Of a stretch of DNA of 64,000 nucleotides, positions 44,770-54,489 are shown piece after piece (position 1 is the stretch's first letter; each line of letters begins with the position of its first letter). Under the pieces are notes generated by a model that was not told where the DNA came from, did not search any database, and saw nothing but the letters and a program-made list of their open reading frames with translations. Source of the DNA: Nostoc flagelliforme FACHB-838 (GTDB lineage: Bacteria > Cyanobacteriota > Cyanobacteriia > Cyanobacteriales > Nostocaceae); NCBI RefSeq assembly GCF_014698065.1, contig NZ_JACJSI010000026.1, positions 22,133 to 86,132 on the forward strand, in the 5' to 3' direction. The position numbers and the translations under genes were made by a program.

Positions 44770-47367
44770 TTACATTGACACTCCCATAGGGCCACGAGTT
44801 ACTCCTAACTGATTTTGCAATTTCAACTCGCGCCATAATTGGGAACCTGTAATTTCGCCTTGCAATAGTTGGCGATAGCGATGTATCGTTTTATTCACTT
44901 GTTCTGGTGTTTCATTCACAAATTCGATGCGGAAGTTACCTAAACCCAGTTCTATAAGACGCTGTACGTACTCGGCTCCGGTTTGAGCAGTGCCGTTAAA
45001 TACAGTATTACGGCAACCTACATCAGCTTTGAGGACGTGTTCGCTACCTACACGGTCTTTTAATTTCACTTCCTGCTTTTCACAAGGTCGTCCACAGTTT
45101 GTATAATCTGTACCCGTCGATAGAAAGGCACAAAATACGCAATGTTCCATGTGGAACATGGGTATGTGTTGATGGATTGTCACTTCAAACCATTGGGGTG
45201 GACAACTGGTGAGCAGGTCTTGCAGTTGGGTAATATTTAGGTCATAGGATGCCGTCAGCCTTTCTAAACCAAAGCGTTGCTGAAAGTAATCTGCTGTTAA
45301 AGGATTAGCAACGTTGAGTGAGAAATCTCCGATACAACGGTCTGCGGCAAAAAATTGTAGTTGATCATAGTTCCGCACCAGATAACCATCTGCGCCACAA
45401 GCACGTACTTGCTGCAAAATCCAGTTTTCTCCCGGCTTGGTAATTCGGGGTGGTGCAACCCAAATTGTAGGGAGTGGGGATTGTTGTCTTAGTTGGCGTA
45501 CCATTTGCACCGCGTCTCGGTAGGCACGGGGATCTTCAAATTCACAGTACAGCGTTTCAACACCAGCTTTGAGCGCGGACTGGAGTTGCTTGAGGTTACG
45601 TACTAAGACGATGAGTGAAGGGGATAACGGAGATAAGGGAGATGAAGAGGGGAGTAAATCTTGGAAAGAAACATCAGAACGTAATTCCCAGCGTTTGGGT
45701 TGACTCCGCAATTCTTCTAATTGTGCCACCATTTCCCGGCGCATCCGGTTTAATTCACTTACGGGTAGCATGATAGCACCACTAAGATGGTTGGTTAGCG
45801 TTCCCAAAGAGAAGGGGGTGTTACCCAAACGACCGAATTGTTCTTGTAAACGGCCTGTATCGAGGGGTTTTGTGTGTGCTTCTTGGAGTGAAATTACAGA
45901 TTCTACTTGTATAATATTGCCGAGTTGATCACGAGCGATCGCAATTAATGGTTGACCAACTTCTCCATAAATTTCTATATTAATGGGACGCTGAAATTGT
46001 GGGTTCTCGCCAGCAAAACTCTGACGCAGTTGCTTATCTAATTCTGGATCGCTGGTTTTCCAAATGCGATCGCCTATATGCACACGGCGCAGGTTCAAGT
46101 CATTTCGACCAAAGGTCAGTATAGTTTCTTTACCTTTAGGCATCACAGCATAAACCCGGCCGCCTTCTTCCTTCGCCTCTGGATGACCGCAGTCAAAGAC
46201 AATTCCATCCCCTGGTTTTACAGGCGCTTCCAAATTGACTGTTACCTGTTCGTTATAAATGCGAGTGACTTCACCCAAATAAACCCCACGTTTTTTGCCA
46301 AAACGGGCGTGAACTAGTTCCTGATTATTAATCCCACCAAACCAGCCCGTGTAAAGTCCGCGAGAAAATGCCATTTCTAGGTTGTAGTGTTCTTGGTCTG
46401 TTTGACCTCTCCCACTCTTTGTTTCGGAGAGGGGAGCTTTTATTCCCCCTTCCCTACCAGAAAAGCGGGTTAGGGGGTTAGCTCTTTCCAATTCTGTCAT
46501 CACCCCATCCAGGGCTTGCCGATAAACACGGGTGACATTAGCAACATACTCTGGAGCTTTCAAACGACCTTCAATCTTCAGACAGGTTACTCCTGATTTC
46601 ACCAAATCAGGCAAAACATCCAACCCTGCTAAGTCTTGAGGACTGAGTAAATATTTGCGTTCTTTTAAATTTACAACTTGTCCGTCAGCGATTAACTCGT
46701 AGGGCATCCGGCAAGCTTGGGCACATTCACCTCGGTTAGCAGAACGCCCGCCTAAAGCCTCACTAGTCAAACACTGGCCAGAATATGCCACGCACAAAGC
46801 ACCGTGAACAAAGACTTCCAATGGCAGCGAAGTTTCCTGTAGGGCAATCTGCTGCTGTATTTTATTGATTTCCTGAAGAGAACATTCACGCGCCAGCACT
46901 ACTAATTGACAGCCGAGGGACTTAGCAAATTCCACCCCAGCCGCACTGGTGATTGTCATTTGGGTTGAAGCGTGGATGGGAAAATCGGGCGACAGGTGAC
47001 GGATGAGAAGGCATATCCCCACATCTTGAACAATCACTGCATCCACACCTGCGGCAATAATTGTGCGGAGATATTGCTGCGCCTCTGCTAGTTCTTTGGG
47101 AAATATTAATGTGTTGACAGTGACATAACCCTTGACGCCCCGACGGTGCAAGAATTTCATCAATTGGGGTAAGTCTGCCTCGGTAAAATTTTGTGCCCGC
47201 ATTCTCGCGTTAAACCGATCCAAACCAAAGTAAATCGCATCTGCCCCATTTTCCACAGCAGCTTTAGCACAGTCCCAATTACCTGCTGGCGCAAGTAGTT
47301 CAGGACGTTGAAGGGAGGGTTGGAAAGAAGAGCATGGGCGTAGCCCATCGGAGATATCGCTTTTCAT
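44770..47367 (-). CDS. Peptidase U32 family protein (RlhA-like)
   Basis: This 865-residue protein has an N-terminal U32 barrel (PELLAPAGNWDCAKAAVENG, then VFVHGALCVAYSGQCLTSEA and RGECAQACRMPYEL, with the cluster-type cysteines) and a later DUF3656 region. A C-terminal cysteine pattern (EHCVFCAFLSTGTDYTNCGR) is also present. U32 proteins of this kind install hydroxycytidine in 23S rRNA (RlhA) or do related hydroxylations; they are probably not peptidases. Two low-complexity, repeat-derived stretches sit in frame (about residues 290-320 and 570-590), and codons 3-12 derive from a dispersed repeat. Confidence 0.9.
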   Translation of the reverse strand: MKSDISDGLRPCSSFQPSLQRPELLAPAGNWDCAKAAVENGADAIYFGLDRFNARMRAQNFTEADLPQLMKFLHRRGVKGYVTVNTLIFPKELAEAQQYLRTIIAAGVDAVIVQDVGICLLIRHLSPDFPIHASTQMTITSAAGVEFAKSLGCQLVVLARECSLQEINKIQQQIALQETSLPLEVFVHGALCVAYSGQCLTSEALGGRSANRGECAQACRMPYELIADGQVVNLKERKYLLSPQDLAGLDVLPDLVKSGVTCLKIEGRLKAPEYVANVTRVYRQALDGVMTELERANPLTRFSGREGGIKAPLSETKSGRGQTDQEHYNLEMAFSRGLYTGWFGGINNQELVHARFGKKRGVYLGEVTRIYNEQVTVNLEAPVKPGDGIVFDCGHPEAKEEGGRVYAVMPKGKETILTFGRNDLNLRRVHIGDRIWKTSDPELDKQLRQSFAGENPQFQRPINIEIYGEVGQPLIAIARDQLGNIIQVESVISLQEAHTKPLDTGRLQEQFGRLGNTPFSLGTLTNHLSGAIMLPVSELNRMRREMVAQLEELRSQPKRWELRSDVSFQDLLPSSSPLSPLSPSLIVLVRNLKQLQSALKAGVETLYCEFEDPRAYRDAVQMVRQLRQQSPLPTIWVAPPRITKPGENWILQQVRACGADGYLVRNYDQLQFFAADRCIGDFSLNVANPLTADYFQQRFGLERLTASYDLNITQLQDLLTSCPPQWFEVTIHQHIPMFHMEHCVFCAFLSTGTDYTNCGRPCEKQEVKLKDRVGSEHVLKADVGCRNTVFNGTAQTGAEYVQRLIELGLGNFRIEFVNETPEQVNKTIHRYRQLLQGEITGSQLWRELKLQNQLGVTRGPMGVSM
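46409..46500. repeat. Repeat-like insertion within the U32 coding region
   Basis: The DNA here is a CCTCTCCC/GGGGGAAT/CCCTTCCC-type mosaic with inverted pieces, like intergenic repeats of these genomes. Translated in frame it gives about thirty residues (NPLTRFSGREGGIKAPLSET and so on) that break an otherwise conserved region. Confidence 0.5.
47331..47360 (-). repeat. 30-nt dispersed repeat in the U32 N-terminal codons
   Basis: On the reverse strand it reads GCGATATCTCCGATGGGCTA then CGCCCATGCT and encodes SDISDGLRPCS of the U32 protein. It is related to the copies at 30389 and 43818. Confidence 0.65.
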
Positions 47368-47809
47368 TAGATTTGGGAAAGTTTAACTAGCACCATAGTG
47401 ATTTTATCGAAGTTAATCACCCGATCTGTTCTCCGTTCCCTATCTCTACAAGTAATTTAAAAAATCAAATACTAGTCCCATATAGGACTTACGCAAAAAC
47501 CCTCTCAAACTCTCATTCCTCCGTGTCCTCTGCGTTCTCTGTAGTTCGTTTTCCATTACCCGTGCGAAGTTCTACCATAGTTATGATCGCCCACAACTTG
47601 GGTTAATAGAATTAGCTACCCTCAAAATCTCCTGCTACCTATAATTAAGGGCTTCCAGTACGTAGGGGCACAAGGACTTTCACCCCTACAAATCTCCAAA
47701 TAATTTGGGATAATTTATTTTTTGCAAGTCCCTTAAAGGCAGAAGACCAATTTTTATATATGGGATCTTATTGCAAATGCAGGTATAAAATATAAATTTA
47801 TGGTAAAGA
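47368..47809. other. Repeat-bearing gap between the U32 gene and a glycosyltransferase gene
   Basis: This 442-base gap holds a GGACTTACGCAAAAA...CCTCCGTGTCCTCTGCG element (about 47486-47551) and a GTAGGGG...CCCCTAC palindrome (47662-47668 with 47683-47689), both common Nostocales repeats. No gene was seen. Confidence 0.55.
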
Positions 47810-49081
47810 TTAAACTTCTTGTTTCGTAATTATTGTGGACTGAATTGATCTGCGATCTGGCATCAATGAGTAACACAAGGACTCATACTGATTTAGAGCT
47901 TGCTCAAAAGCATAATGCTCAACGGCATATTGGCGACTTTTATAACCTAGAGTTTTGACTTTTTCGGGGTTTTGGTACAGATCTAAAATTGCCGTCGCTA
48001 AAGCTTGGGGATCTTCTGGAGGAACGATAACTCCGCCGCCACTTTGCCTGATAGCTCGTGCTGCTGTACCATTATCGGGAACAGAAGCAACTAAAGCCCT
48101 TCCACTGGCAAGTAGCACTTGAATTTTTGACGGCATATTGAAGGATACAATATTTTTCTTTTGCACCACTAAGCCCACATCCGCAGCTGCTAACATTTGT
48201 GGCAAAGATTTGCGGGGTTGAAACGGCAAGAGCAAAACATTATCTGCGCCGCAGTCTAGACATTCCTGTTGCAATCGCTGTAAACCTTTTGCCTCTCCAA
48301 CGATGACAAAAACAATTTCTGGGATATGGCGCAACATAGAAGCAGCTTTGACGACGCTTTCTAAGCCTTGGGTTAGGGCAATGTTACCAGAATACAGCAC
48401 TACAAATTTGCCATTCAGATTATGTGCTGCGCGGAAAGGGTTATTTTCTTTAGGCAAAGGGCGGATAAAATTTACATCAACCCAGTTGGGAATTTGCACA
48501 ATTTTGTCAGCTTCTACGCCCTTAGATCGCAAATTGTCCACAAACCCATCGGCGATGACGCTAATTTTACTGGCAGTGTGGTAGGCAAATTTTTCTAAGA
48601 CTGCAAATAACTTTATAAGCAATTTATTTTTTAGTAGACCGACATGGACAGCCGCTTCTGGTAATATATCTTGTAGATTTAAGATTACAGGACAAGCACG
48701 TAACCATCCTAAAAGAGCTACTGGTACACAGCTTGGCAAGGATGGCGATGTTGAAAGAATCACATCTGGACGCCAACCGATGAGAGCGGGCACAAAACTA
48801 GTGACAACGAAACTAGCATCTAGCAACACCCGATCCAATAGGTTGGGTTGTGGACGAATCCAAACGTAACTGCGTTGAATTTGAACGCCATTTTTGTATT
48901 CGGTGATATACCCCTTGCCCCGATATTCCTGGTAAATTTGACGCTCAGGGTAGTTGGGCATAGCAGTGACTACGCGCACCTGATGCCCACGTTTCACAAG
49001 TCCCTCTGCTAATTCTGTCATCAGTGGGGCAATACCAATTGGCTCTGGATAGTAGTTGTAGGAGTAAATTAAAATCCGCAT
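47810..49081 (-). CDS. WbuB/GT4-family glycosyltransferase
   Basis: This 423-residue retaining glycosyltransferase has two Rossmann domains. The opening MRILIYSYNYYPEPIGIAPL and the RILxxxYYPP-like features match WcaI/WbuB-type transferases that build exopolysaccharides and O-antigens. The C-terminal domain has FVVLYSGNIALTQGLESVVK and the nucleotide-sugar-binding end (ADVGLVVQKKNIVSFNMPSK, then IQVLLASGRALVASV). The sugar and acceptor are unknown. Confidence 0.9.
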   Translation of the reverse strand: MRILIYSYNYYPEPIGIAPLMTELAEGLVKRGHQVRVVTAMPNYPERQIYQEYRGKGYITEYKNGVQIQRSYVWIRPQPNLLDRVLLDASFVVTSFVPALIGWRPDVILSTSPSLPSCVPVALLGWLRACPVILNLQDILPEAAVHVGLLKNKLLIKLFAVLEKFAYHTASKISVIADGFVDNLRSKGVEADKIVQIPNWVDVNFIRPLPKENNPFRAAHNLNGKFVVLYSGNIALTQGLESVVKAASMLRHIPEIVFVIVGEAKGLQRLQQECLDCGADNVLLLPFQPRKSLPQMLAAADVGLVVQKKNIVSFNMPSKIQVLLASGRALVASVPDNGTAARAIRQSGGGVIVPPEDPQALATAILDLYQNPEKVKTLGYKSRQYAVEHYAFEQALNQYESLCYSLMPDRRSIQSTIITKQEV

Positions 49082-49451
49082 AAAAATTAGTCCGAGTACC
49101 CGATTTTTTATTCAATGACAAATATCTGTCTTAAACATTATTTGGAGCTTGGCAACCCCTATATTTAATTGTGACCCCAGACTCCTTTTCTGTCAGGGAT
49201 TTTCCTTAAAGATTGAGTGAACTTTGATATGAAATACTTAGAGTAATTGTGAATTTTTTTTTACTATTTAAGCTGTCTTCAAATTGTTCATTTTTGATTT
49301 AACCTACGTAGAAGACCTAAGTATATTAGGCTTTACCAACCCCTGAAACCAAATTAGGATACTTAGCATTAATTTTTTCTAGAAGGAATGACATAACAAA
49401 TTTTAGTAATATCTGATATTAATAATACTTTTTTACAATACTAGTCATTCA
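49082..49451. other. Divergent gap before the DNA methyltransferase gene
   Basis: This gap of 370 AT-rich bases contains the promoters of the glycosyltransferase (reverse) and the methyltransferase (forward). No open frame or strong structure was found, and there is no neighbouring restriction gene. Confidence 0.4.
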
Positions 49452-50627
49452 ATGAGCGATCGCCCTTGTATTTTCTCTTTTTTTGCTGGTTCAGGCTTTC
49501 TAGATTTAGGTTTTGAAACTAGCGGTTTTAATATTGTTTATGTGAATGAAATTTTTCCCCCATTCATCGCCGCATATCGCCATTCACGAGAAGTTCTGAA
49601 AATGCGGTCGCCTGAATATGGATATGATCACGGTGAAGCCGCAGACATTACAAAACTGATCGTCGGAACAGAAGCAGAACGTCTTCAAGAATTAGTCAAA
49701 GACTGCCGCAAATCTCATCATATAATTGGTTTCATCGGCGGGCCTCCCTGTCCTGATTTTTCTATTGGTGGGAAAAATAGGGGACGTTTAGGAGATAATG
49801 GTAAACTTTCCGCTTCTTATGTTGAATTAATTTGTCGCAATCTTCCAGATTTCTTTTTATTTGAGAATGTTAAGGGGTTGTGGAAAACGACAAAGCACCG
49901 TTTATTTTTTGAATCGCTCAAGCACCAATTAGTGGAAGCAGGTTATATATTAACTGAGCGGTTAATTAATGCTATCGAATATGGTGTACCCCAGGATAGA
50001 CAAAGAATTATCTTAATTGGTTTCAAAAATAATTTTCTTCAGGAAATGAAAATCACCTTTGATAAAAAATTACTCTCTGAAGAAACTTTCCCTTGGAATA
50101 ATTATATTTTATATCCTCAAGAAAAAGTTTTTGCTTACCCCTGGTGCAGGTGTAAACCATTTAAAGAAAATTCTCTAATACCTTGTCCTGATGGTATACC
50201 TGAAGAACTGACAGTTGAATACTGGTTTAGAAAAAATAATGTTCTGAAGCATCCCAATGCTGAACACTATTTTCGACCAAGGGCAGCTATTACCAAATTC
50301 GCTGCTGTTCAAGAAGGAGATAATTCCAGAAAGTCTTTCAAACGTCTGCATAGATGGCGTTACTCTCCAACAGCTTGCTATGGAAATAATGAAGTACATT
50401 TACATCCTTACAAAATTAGGCGGATTTCTGTAGCAGAAGCTTTGGCTATCCAATCTTTGCCTGCAAATTTTGAACTTCCAGAGAATATGTCACTTACAAA
50501 TATGTTTAAAACTATTGGTAACGGTGTCCCATATTTGGCATCCAAAGCGTTAGCTAAAACTATTCTTAACTTCTTAACAACTAGTGTGAAAAACACTGTT
50601 GATATTTCTAGGGTTAGTACTACTTAA
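49452..50627 (+). CDS. DNA (cytosine-5-)-methyltransferase, orphan
   Basis: This 391-residue C5 methyltransferase has motif I SFFAGSGFLDLGFE, motif IV GGPPCPDFS with catalytic Cys100, motif VI FLFENVKGLW, motif VIII PQDRQRIILIGF, a target-recognition region at about 230-330, and motifs IX/X (AEALAIQSLP, IGNGVPYLASKALA). Motif IV has Pro after the Cys where most enzymes have Gln (PCQ). No cognate restriction gene is adjacent, so it is probably an orphan. Anabaena and Synechocystis carry orphan methyltransferases acting on CGATCG, the core of HIP1; this one might, but its target is unknown. Confidence 0.93.
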   Translation: MSDRPCIFSFFAGSGFLDLGFETSGFNIVYVNEIFPPFIAAYRHSREVLKMRSPEYGYDHGEAADITKLIVGTEAERLQELVKDCRKSHHIIGFIGGPPCPDFSIGGKNRGRLGDNGKLSASYVELICRNLPDFFLFENVKGLWKTTKHRLFFESLKHQLVEAGYILTERLINAIEYGVPQDRQRIILIGFKNNFLQEMKITFDKKLLSEETFPWNNYILYPQEKVFAYPWCRCKPFKENSLIPCPDGIPEELTVEYWFRKNNVLKHPNAEHYFRPRAAITKFAAVQEGDNSRKSFKRLHRWRYSPTACYGNNEVHLHPYKIRRISVAEALAIQSLPANFELPENMSLTNMFKTIGNGVPYLASKALAKTILNFLTTSVKNTVDISRVSTT

Positions 50628-50797
50628 GGTTAACTTAAATACCTACAGTAGTAGCAAGACATCTGTAAAGCCGATATTCAAGACAATTGAGCAGCTTCTT
50701 TTCAGGATAAACTCGTAATAAATGTGGTTTAATATATATATAAGAAATGTTTTAATTTTTTATAAAGTTTAATAATCAATAACTGGCAGAAGACACG

Positions 50798-51478
50798 ATG
50801 GCAGCAGACTATCCAGACATTGATATTGCGCCATTTATCGATCACTCCCTGTTAACCCCAACGGCTACTCCAGAGCAGGTTGAGCAATGGTGTGAAGAAG
50901 CATATAGATTCAATTTTGCGGCGGTTTGTCTGTTCCCCGCTAATGTTAAGCAAGCAGTAGAACTCCTCCACGGTAAAGACCCCAAAGTCTGTACGGTGAT
51001 TGGTTTTCCTTCTGGTGCAACGACTTCAGCAGTGAAACTATATGAAGCTCAAGAGGCGGCGGATAGTGGGGCCACTGAGTTAGATGTGATGATGAACTTG
51101 GGCTGGTTAAAAGCTGGCAAAACAGAAGAAGTCCACCGAGAGATTGCCGAAATTTGTGAAGAGACTGGGCAAACAGTCAAGGTAATTTTGGAAATCAACC
51201 TGTTGACGGATGCGGAGAAAAAAATAGCTGCTGAAATCTCTATGGAGGCAGGAGCGACATTCTTAAAAACCAGTACAGGCTGGAATGGTGGTGCCACAGT
51301 CACAGATGTACGACTTTTAAAGGAACTTGCAAAAGACAGAGTGGGAATTAAAGCTTCAGGTGGTATCCATACTATCAATCAAGCTCTAGACTTAATCGTA
51401 GCGGGTGCTACTAGATTAGGCACATCTCGCGGTATGAATTTGCTCCGCCAGCGCGATAACGTGGGAAAGAGTGAATAG
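50798..51478 (+). CDS. deoC: Deoxyribose-phosphate aldolase
   Basis: This 226-residue class I aldolase interconverts 2-deoxyribose-5-phosphate with glyceraldehyde-3-phosphate and acetaldehyde. The Schiff-base lysine is Lys157 ([10 protein letters not shown]), the second catalytic lysine is Lys185 (GIKASGG), and the acid Asp96 lies in [10 protein letters not shown] heptamer array separates it from recO. Confidence 0.97.
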   Translation: MAADYPDIDIAPFIDHSLLTPTATPEQVEQWCEEAYRFNFAAVCLFPANVKQAVELLHGKDPKVCTVIGFPSGATTSAVKLYEAQEAADSGATELDVMMNLGWLKAGKTEEVHREIAEICEETGQTVKVILEINLLTDAEKKIAAEISMEAGATFLKTSTGWNGGATVTDVRLLKELAKDRVGIKASGGIHTINQALDLIVAGATRLGTSRGMNLLRQRDNVGKSE

Positions 51479-51483
51479 TCATT

Positions 51484-51582
51484 CGTCCTTTGTCCTTTGT
51501 CATTTGTCATTTATCCGAAGCTAATGACCCTTGACTAATGATTAATGACTAATAACTACTAATGGCTAGTGACTAATGACTA
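51484..51582. repeat. STRR heptamers between deoC and recO
   Basis: Forward TCCTTTG/TCATTTG units (51484-51513) face ACTAATG/ATTAATG/AGTGACT units (51533-51580). The array ends at the recO ATG, so it probably serves as the 5' leader. Confidence 0.75.
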
Positions 51583-52512
51583 ATGAGTAGAACCTACAAA
51601 GCAACTGGTATTAATCTTAAAACCCAGGCGCTAGGAGAATCGGATAAAATAGTGACGATTTTGACACGGGAATTCGGTCTGATTCGAGCAGTGGCTTCAG
51701 GGGCACGTAAACACAACTCCAGTCTGGGCGGTAGGAGTGGGATGTTTGTTGTCAATGAATTATTGATTGCCAAAGGGCGATCACTTGATAAAATTACTCA
51801 AGCACAGACGTTAAAAACTTACCCTGGTTTAGCTAAAGATTTGGGAAAATTGGCTGCCAGTCAGTATTTAGCAGAAATAGTCTTGTGTCAAGCTTTGAGC
51901 GAACAACCCCAAGAAGAACTTTATGAGTTGTTCAATGAACATCTCCATCGGTTGGAGGCGTTATCTAGTGCAAATCCATCTGGGGTTTTGGCCCATCTGG
52001 CTCATGGGGTGTTTCACCTTTTAGCGTTAGCAGGAGTAACGCCACAAGTGCAAGTCTGCTGCCTATCTGGAAACCTCCTCAAGCCAAACTTTACAGATCC
52101 AAACTGGCAGGTAGGATTTAGTATCCCTGCGGGTGGAACGGTTTCTTTAGAAGCTTGGGAACGTTTGCGAAGAAAGGGGGAGAGGGAGAGGGAGATACAA
52201 AGAAATTCATCTTTTTCTCCATTACCCAATCACCCTATTATCCTATCACCTGCAAAACCTGGCTCCCAAACAGTTGTTGTGCATAGGCAAGAAATACCTG
52301 TGATTTCTAGTCGTCCGAGTGCTATGGAACTGGCTTTGCTTCAACATCTGTCACAACCAGAGATAATGCAAATTGATGGTGCTAGAGATCATGACTGGTT
52401 ATCTGTTGAACAGATTTTGCGCCAGTATGCTCAGTATCAATTAGGTCGCCCTATTCGCTCTGCTACCTTGATCGACTCTTATTTTGCTGCTAACCATGAT
52501 GCAACCGTCTGA
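51583..52512 (+). CDS. recO: DNA repair protein RecO
   Basis: This 309-residue recombination mediator loads RecA on SSB-coated DNA with RecR. The N-terminal OB fold ([20 protein letters not shown], then [11 protein letters not shown]) and the helical C-terminus with a cysteine pair (CCLSG) are present. A low-complexity insertion of about 30 residues ([20 protein letters not shown] and so on, about 194-228) interrupts the C-terminal domain and resembles translated repeat DNA. It overlaps the following MFS gene by 17 bases. Confidence 0.95.
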   Translation: MSRTYKATGINLKTQALGESDKIVTILTREFGLIRAVASGARKHNSSLGGRSGMFVVNELLIAKGRSLDKITQAQTLKTYPGLAKDLGKLAASQYLAEIVLCQALSEQPQEELYELFNEHLHRLEALSSANPSGVLAHLAHGVFHLLALAGVTPQVQVCCLSGNLLKPNFTDPNWQVGFSIPAGGTVSLEAWERLRRKGEREREIQRNSSFSPLPNHPIILSPAKPGSQTVVVHRQEIPVISSRPSAMELALLQHLSQPEIMQIDGARDHDWLSVEQILRQYAQYQLGRPIRSATLIDSYFAANHDATV

Positions 52513-54136
52513 TTTGGATAAAAAAATCCTACCTTTGTCACCAAGCCTCGCTAAAAAACAGAATAGGGTATCAGATCCTACAGTCAGGAATCACTTGAGT
52601 GCTGTTTCACAGTGTACACCTAGTCAACTAAATGGCCAAGAAATGTCCCCAAAAGACGTTTCTAAAAACAATCAAAATTGTACAGACCAGATCCCAAAAA
52701 CTGATATTCTAAATCAATCAGAAAAACAATCTGAGGACAAATTAACTACTGCCCAAGAAAATAGCAACGGGCATTTGCCAGCAGCTACTATCCCAGAAAA
52801 AGAATCACCAACATTAAATGGATCTGGTTCTGGTGGAGAAGCTGTTTCAGGAAATATCAAACAGCAGGGGTTTTTACCTGTATTAAAAAACCCTAATTTT
52901 TTGGCTCTTTGGGGCGGTCAAGTTTTTTCCCAACTAGCAGATAAAGTATATTTGGTGCTGATGATTGCTTTGATTAATACTCAGTTTCAGGCTAGTAATC
53001 AAAGTATTAGTGGTTGGGTATCAGCCTTGATGATGGCTTTTACGATTCCAGCTGTATTGTTTGGTTCCGTGGCTGGTGTATTTGTTGATCGCTGGTCGAA
53101 AAAGGCTGTGCTGGTGGCAACGAATATTTGGCGCGGCATCTTAGTTTTGTCAATTCCCTTTCTGATGTGGTTGACTCATGACTGGAAACCCATAGGAGTA
53201 CTGCCAGTTGGCTTTTTGATCATTCTGGGTGTGACTTTTTTAGTTTCGACGCTGACGCAGTTTTTTGCACCAGCAGAACAGGCGGCAATTCCGTTAATGG
53301 TAGAAGAACAGGATTTGCTCTCGGCAAATTCGCTTTATACGACAACGATGATGGCATCGGTGATTGTTGGGTTTGCTGTCGGGGAACCATTGTTAGCGAT
53401 CGCAGATGGACTTTGGCTGCAAATTGGTGGTAGTGGTAGTTTGGGCAAAGAATTTTTAGTCGGTGGTAGTTATGCGATCGCAGGACTAATTTTATTCCTG
53501 TTGGCAACTAACGAAAAACACCATGATCCCGATACAGAATTCCCTCACGTATTCTCTGATTTGCGGGATGGTTTTGCCTACCTCAAAGCAAATCATCGCG
53601 TCCGCAATGCTTTACTTCAGCTGATTATCTTGTTTTCTGTCTTTGCAGCATTAACTGTTTTAGCCGTTCGCATGGCAGAAATAATTCCCAACATGAAAGC
53701 CTCACAGTTCGGCTTTTTACTAGCAGCCGGCGGTGTTGGCATTGCTGCGGGAGCAACAATTCTCGGTCAATTTGGTCAACGCTTCTCCTATACCAAACTA
53801 AGTCTGTGTGGTTGTGTGGGCATGACAGCATCCCTGATTGGTCTATCAATATTTACAACCCAACTGTGGCTAATTCTGTTACTGGTGATGCTATTAGGTA
53901 TATTTGGGGCACTAGTGGGTATTCCTATGCAAACAGCGATCCAAACAGAAACACCTCCAGAAATGCGTGGTAAAGTCTTTGGTTTACAAAACAATGTAAT
54001 TAATATTGCTCTCTCTTTACCTTTGGCATTAGCAGGTGTAGCAGAAACCTTTGTAGGATTGCAGGCAGTTTTTTTGGGATTAGCTGCGATCGTCGTTTCA
54101 GGAGGTATATTATCCTGGTATAACTCACAGAAGTAA
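52496..54136 (+). CDS. MFS transporter with long disordered N-terminal extension
   Basis: From ATG 52496 the protein is about 546 residues. The first 125 or so are polar and Gln/Ser/Lys/Asn-rich (predicted disordered), and then twelve membrane helices follow, starting [20 protein letters not shown]. The MFS loop motif ([20 protein letters not shown]) is present, of the MFS_3/EntS-like type. The substrate is unknown. Its start lies inside recO, so the two are translationally coupled. A GTG/TTG start upstream (52484) and an ATG at 52499 are alternatives. Confidence 0.88.
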   Translation: MMQPSDLDKKILPLSPSLAKKQNRVSDPTVRNHLSAVSQCTPSQLNGQEMSPKDVSKNNQNCTDQIPKTDILNQSEKQSEDKLTTAQENSNGHLPAATIPEKESPTLNGSGSGGEAVSGNIKQQGFLPVLKNPNFLALWGGQVFSQLADKVYLVLMIALINTQFQASNQSISGWVSALMMAFTIPAVLFGSVAGVFVDRWSKKAVLVATNIWRGILVLSIPFLMWLTHDWKPIGVLPVGFLIILGVTFLVSTLTQFFAPAEQAAIPLMVEEQDLLSANSLYTTTMMASVIVGFAVGEPLLAIADGLWLQIGGSGSLGKEFLVGGSYAIAGLILFLLATNEKHHDPDTEFPHVFSDLRDGFAYLKANHRVRNALLQLIILFSVFAALTVLAVRMAEIIPNMKASQFGFLLAAGGVGIAAGATILGQFGQRFSYTKLSLCGCVGMTASLIGLSIFTTQLWLILLLVMLLGIFGALVGIPMQTAIQTETPPEMRGKVFGLQNNVINIALSLPLALAGVAETFVGLQAVFLGLAAIVVSGGILSWYNSQK

Positions 54137-54489
54137 TTATCAGCTAACAAGAGCTATTATTTATTACTTTTAAGTAATTAATATTTACTTAAAGCTTTTC
54201 TGTTCATGGTAAACTGTGGTCAGTGAAAATTTATCACATACTTGTGGGATATCAATCTGACATTAGTCAGAATAAGTTGTTTAAATATGAGAAATAAACA
54301 ACTTATAAGTAGAATAAATAAAGCCATAAACCCACTGGTTTAATCAGCTTAAAATAGGCTTTTTAAACTAAATTATGTTGGGAATCTGTAATAAGTAAAA
54401 AAACCAGCAAGTATAGCTAGATAAAATAAAAATCACGAAGGACACACAAGTAATAGATCAAACCCGCTTTTCTTACAGCTAAATAAAGA
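54137..54489. other. AT-rich gap between the MFS and glycosyltransferase genes
   Basis: This is 353 bases with no gene. It is low in complexity, and no clear terminator or promoter was identified. Confidence 0.4.

Noticed and set aside
53220..54150. Reverse-strand frames over the MFS gene
   Set aside because: They are antisense shadows of membrane-helix codons.
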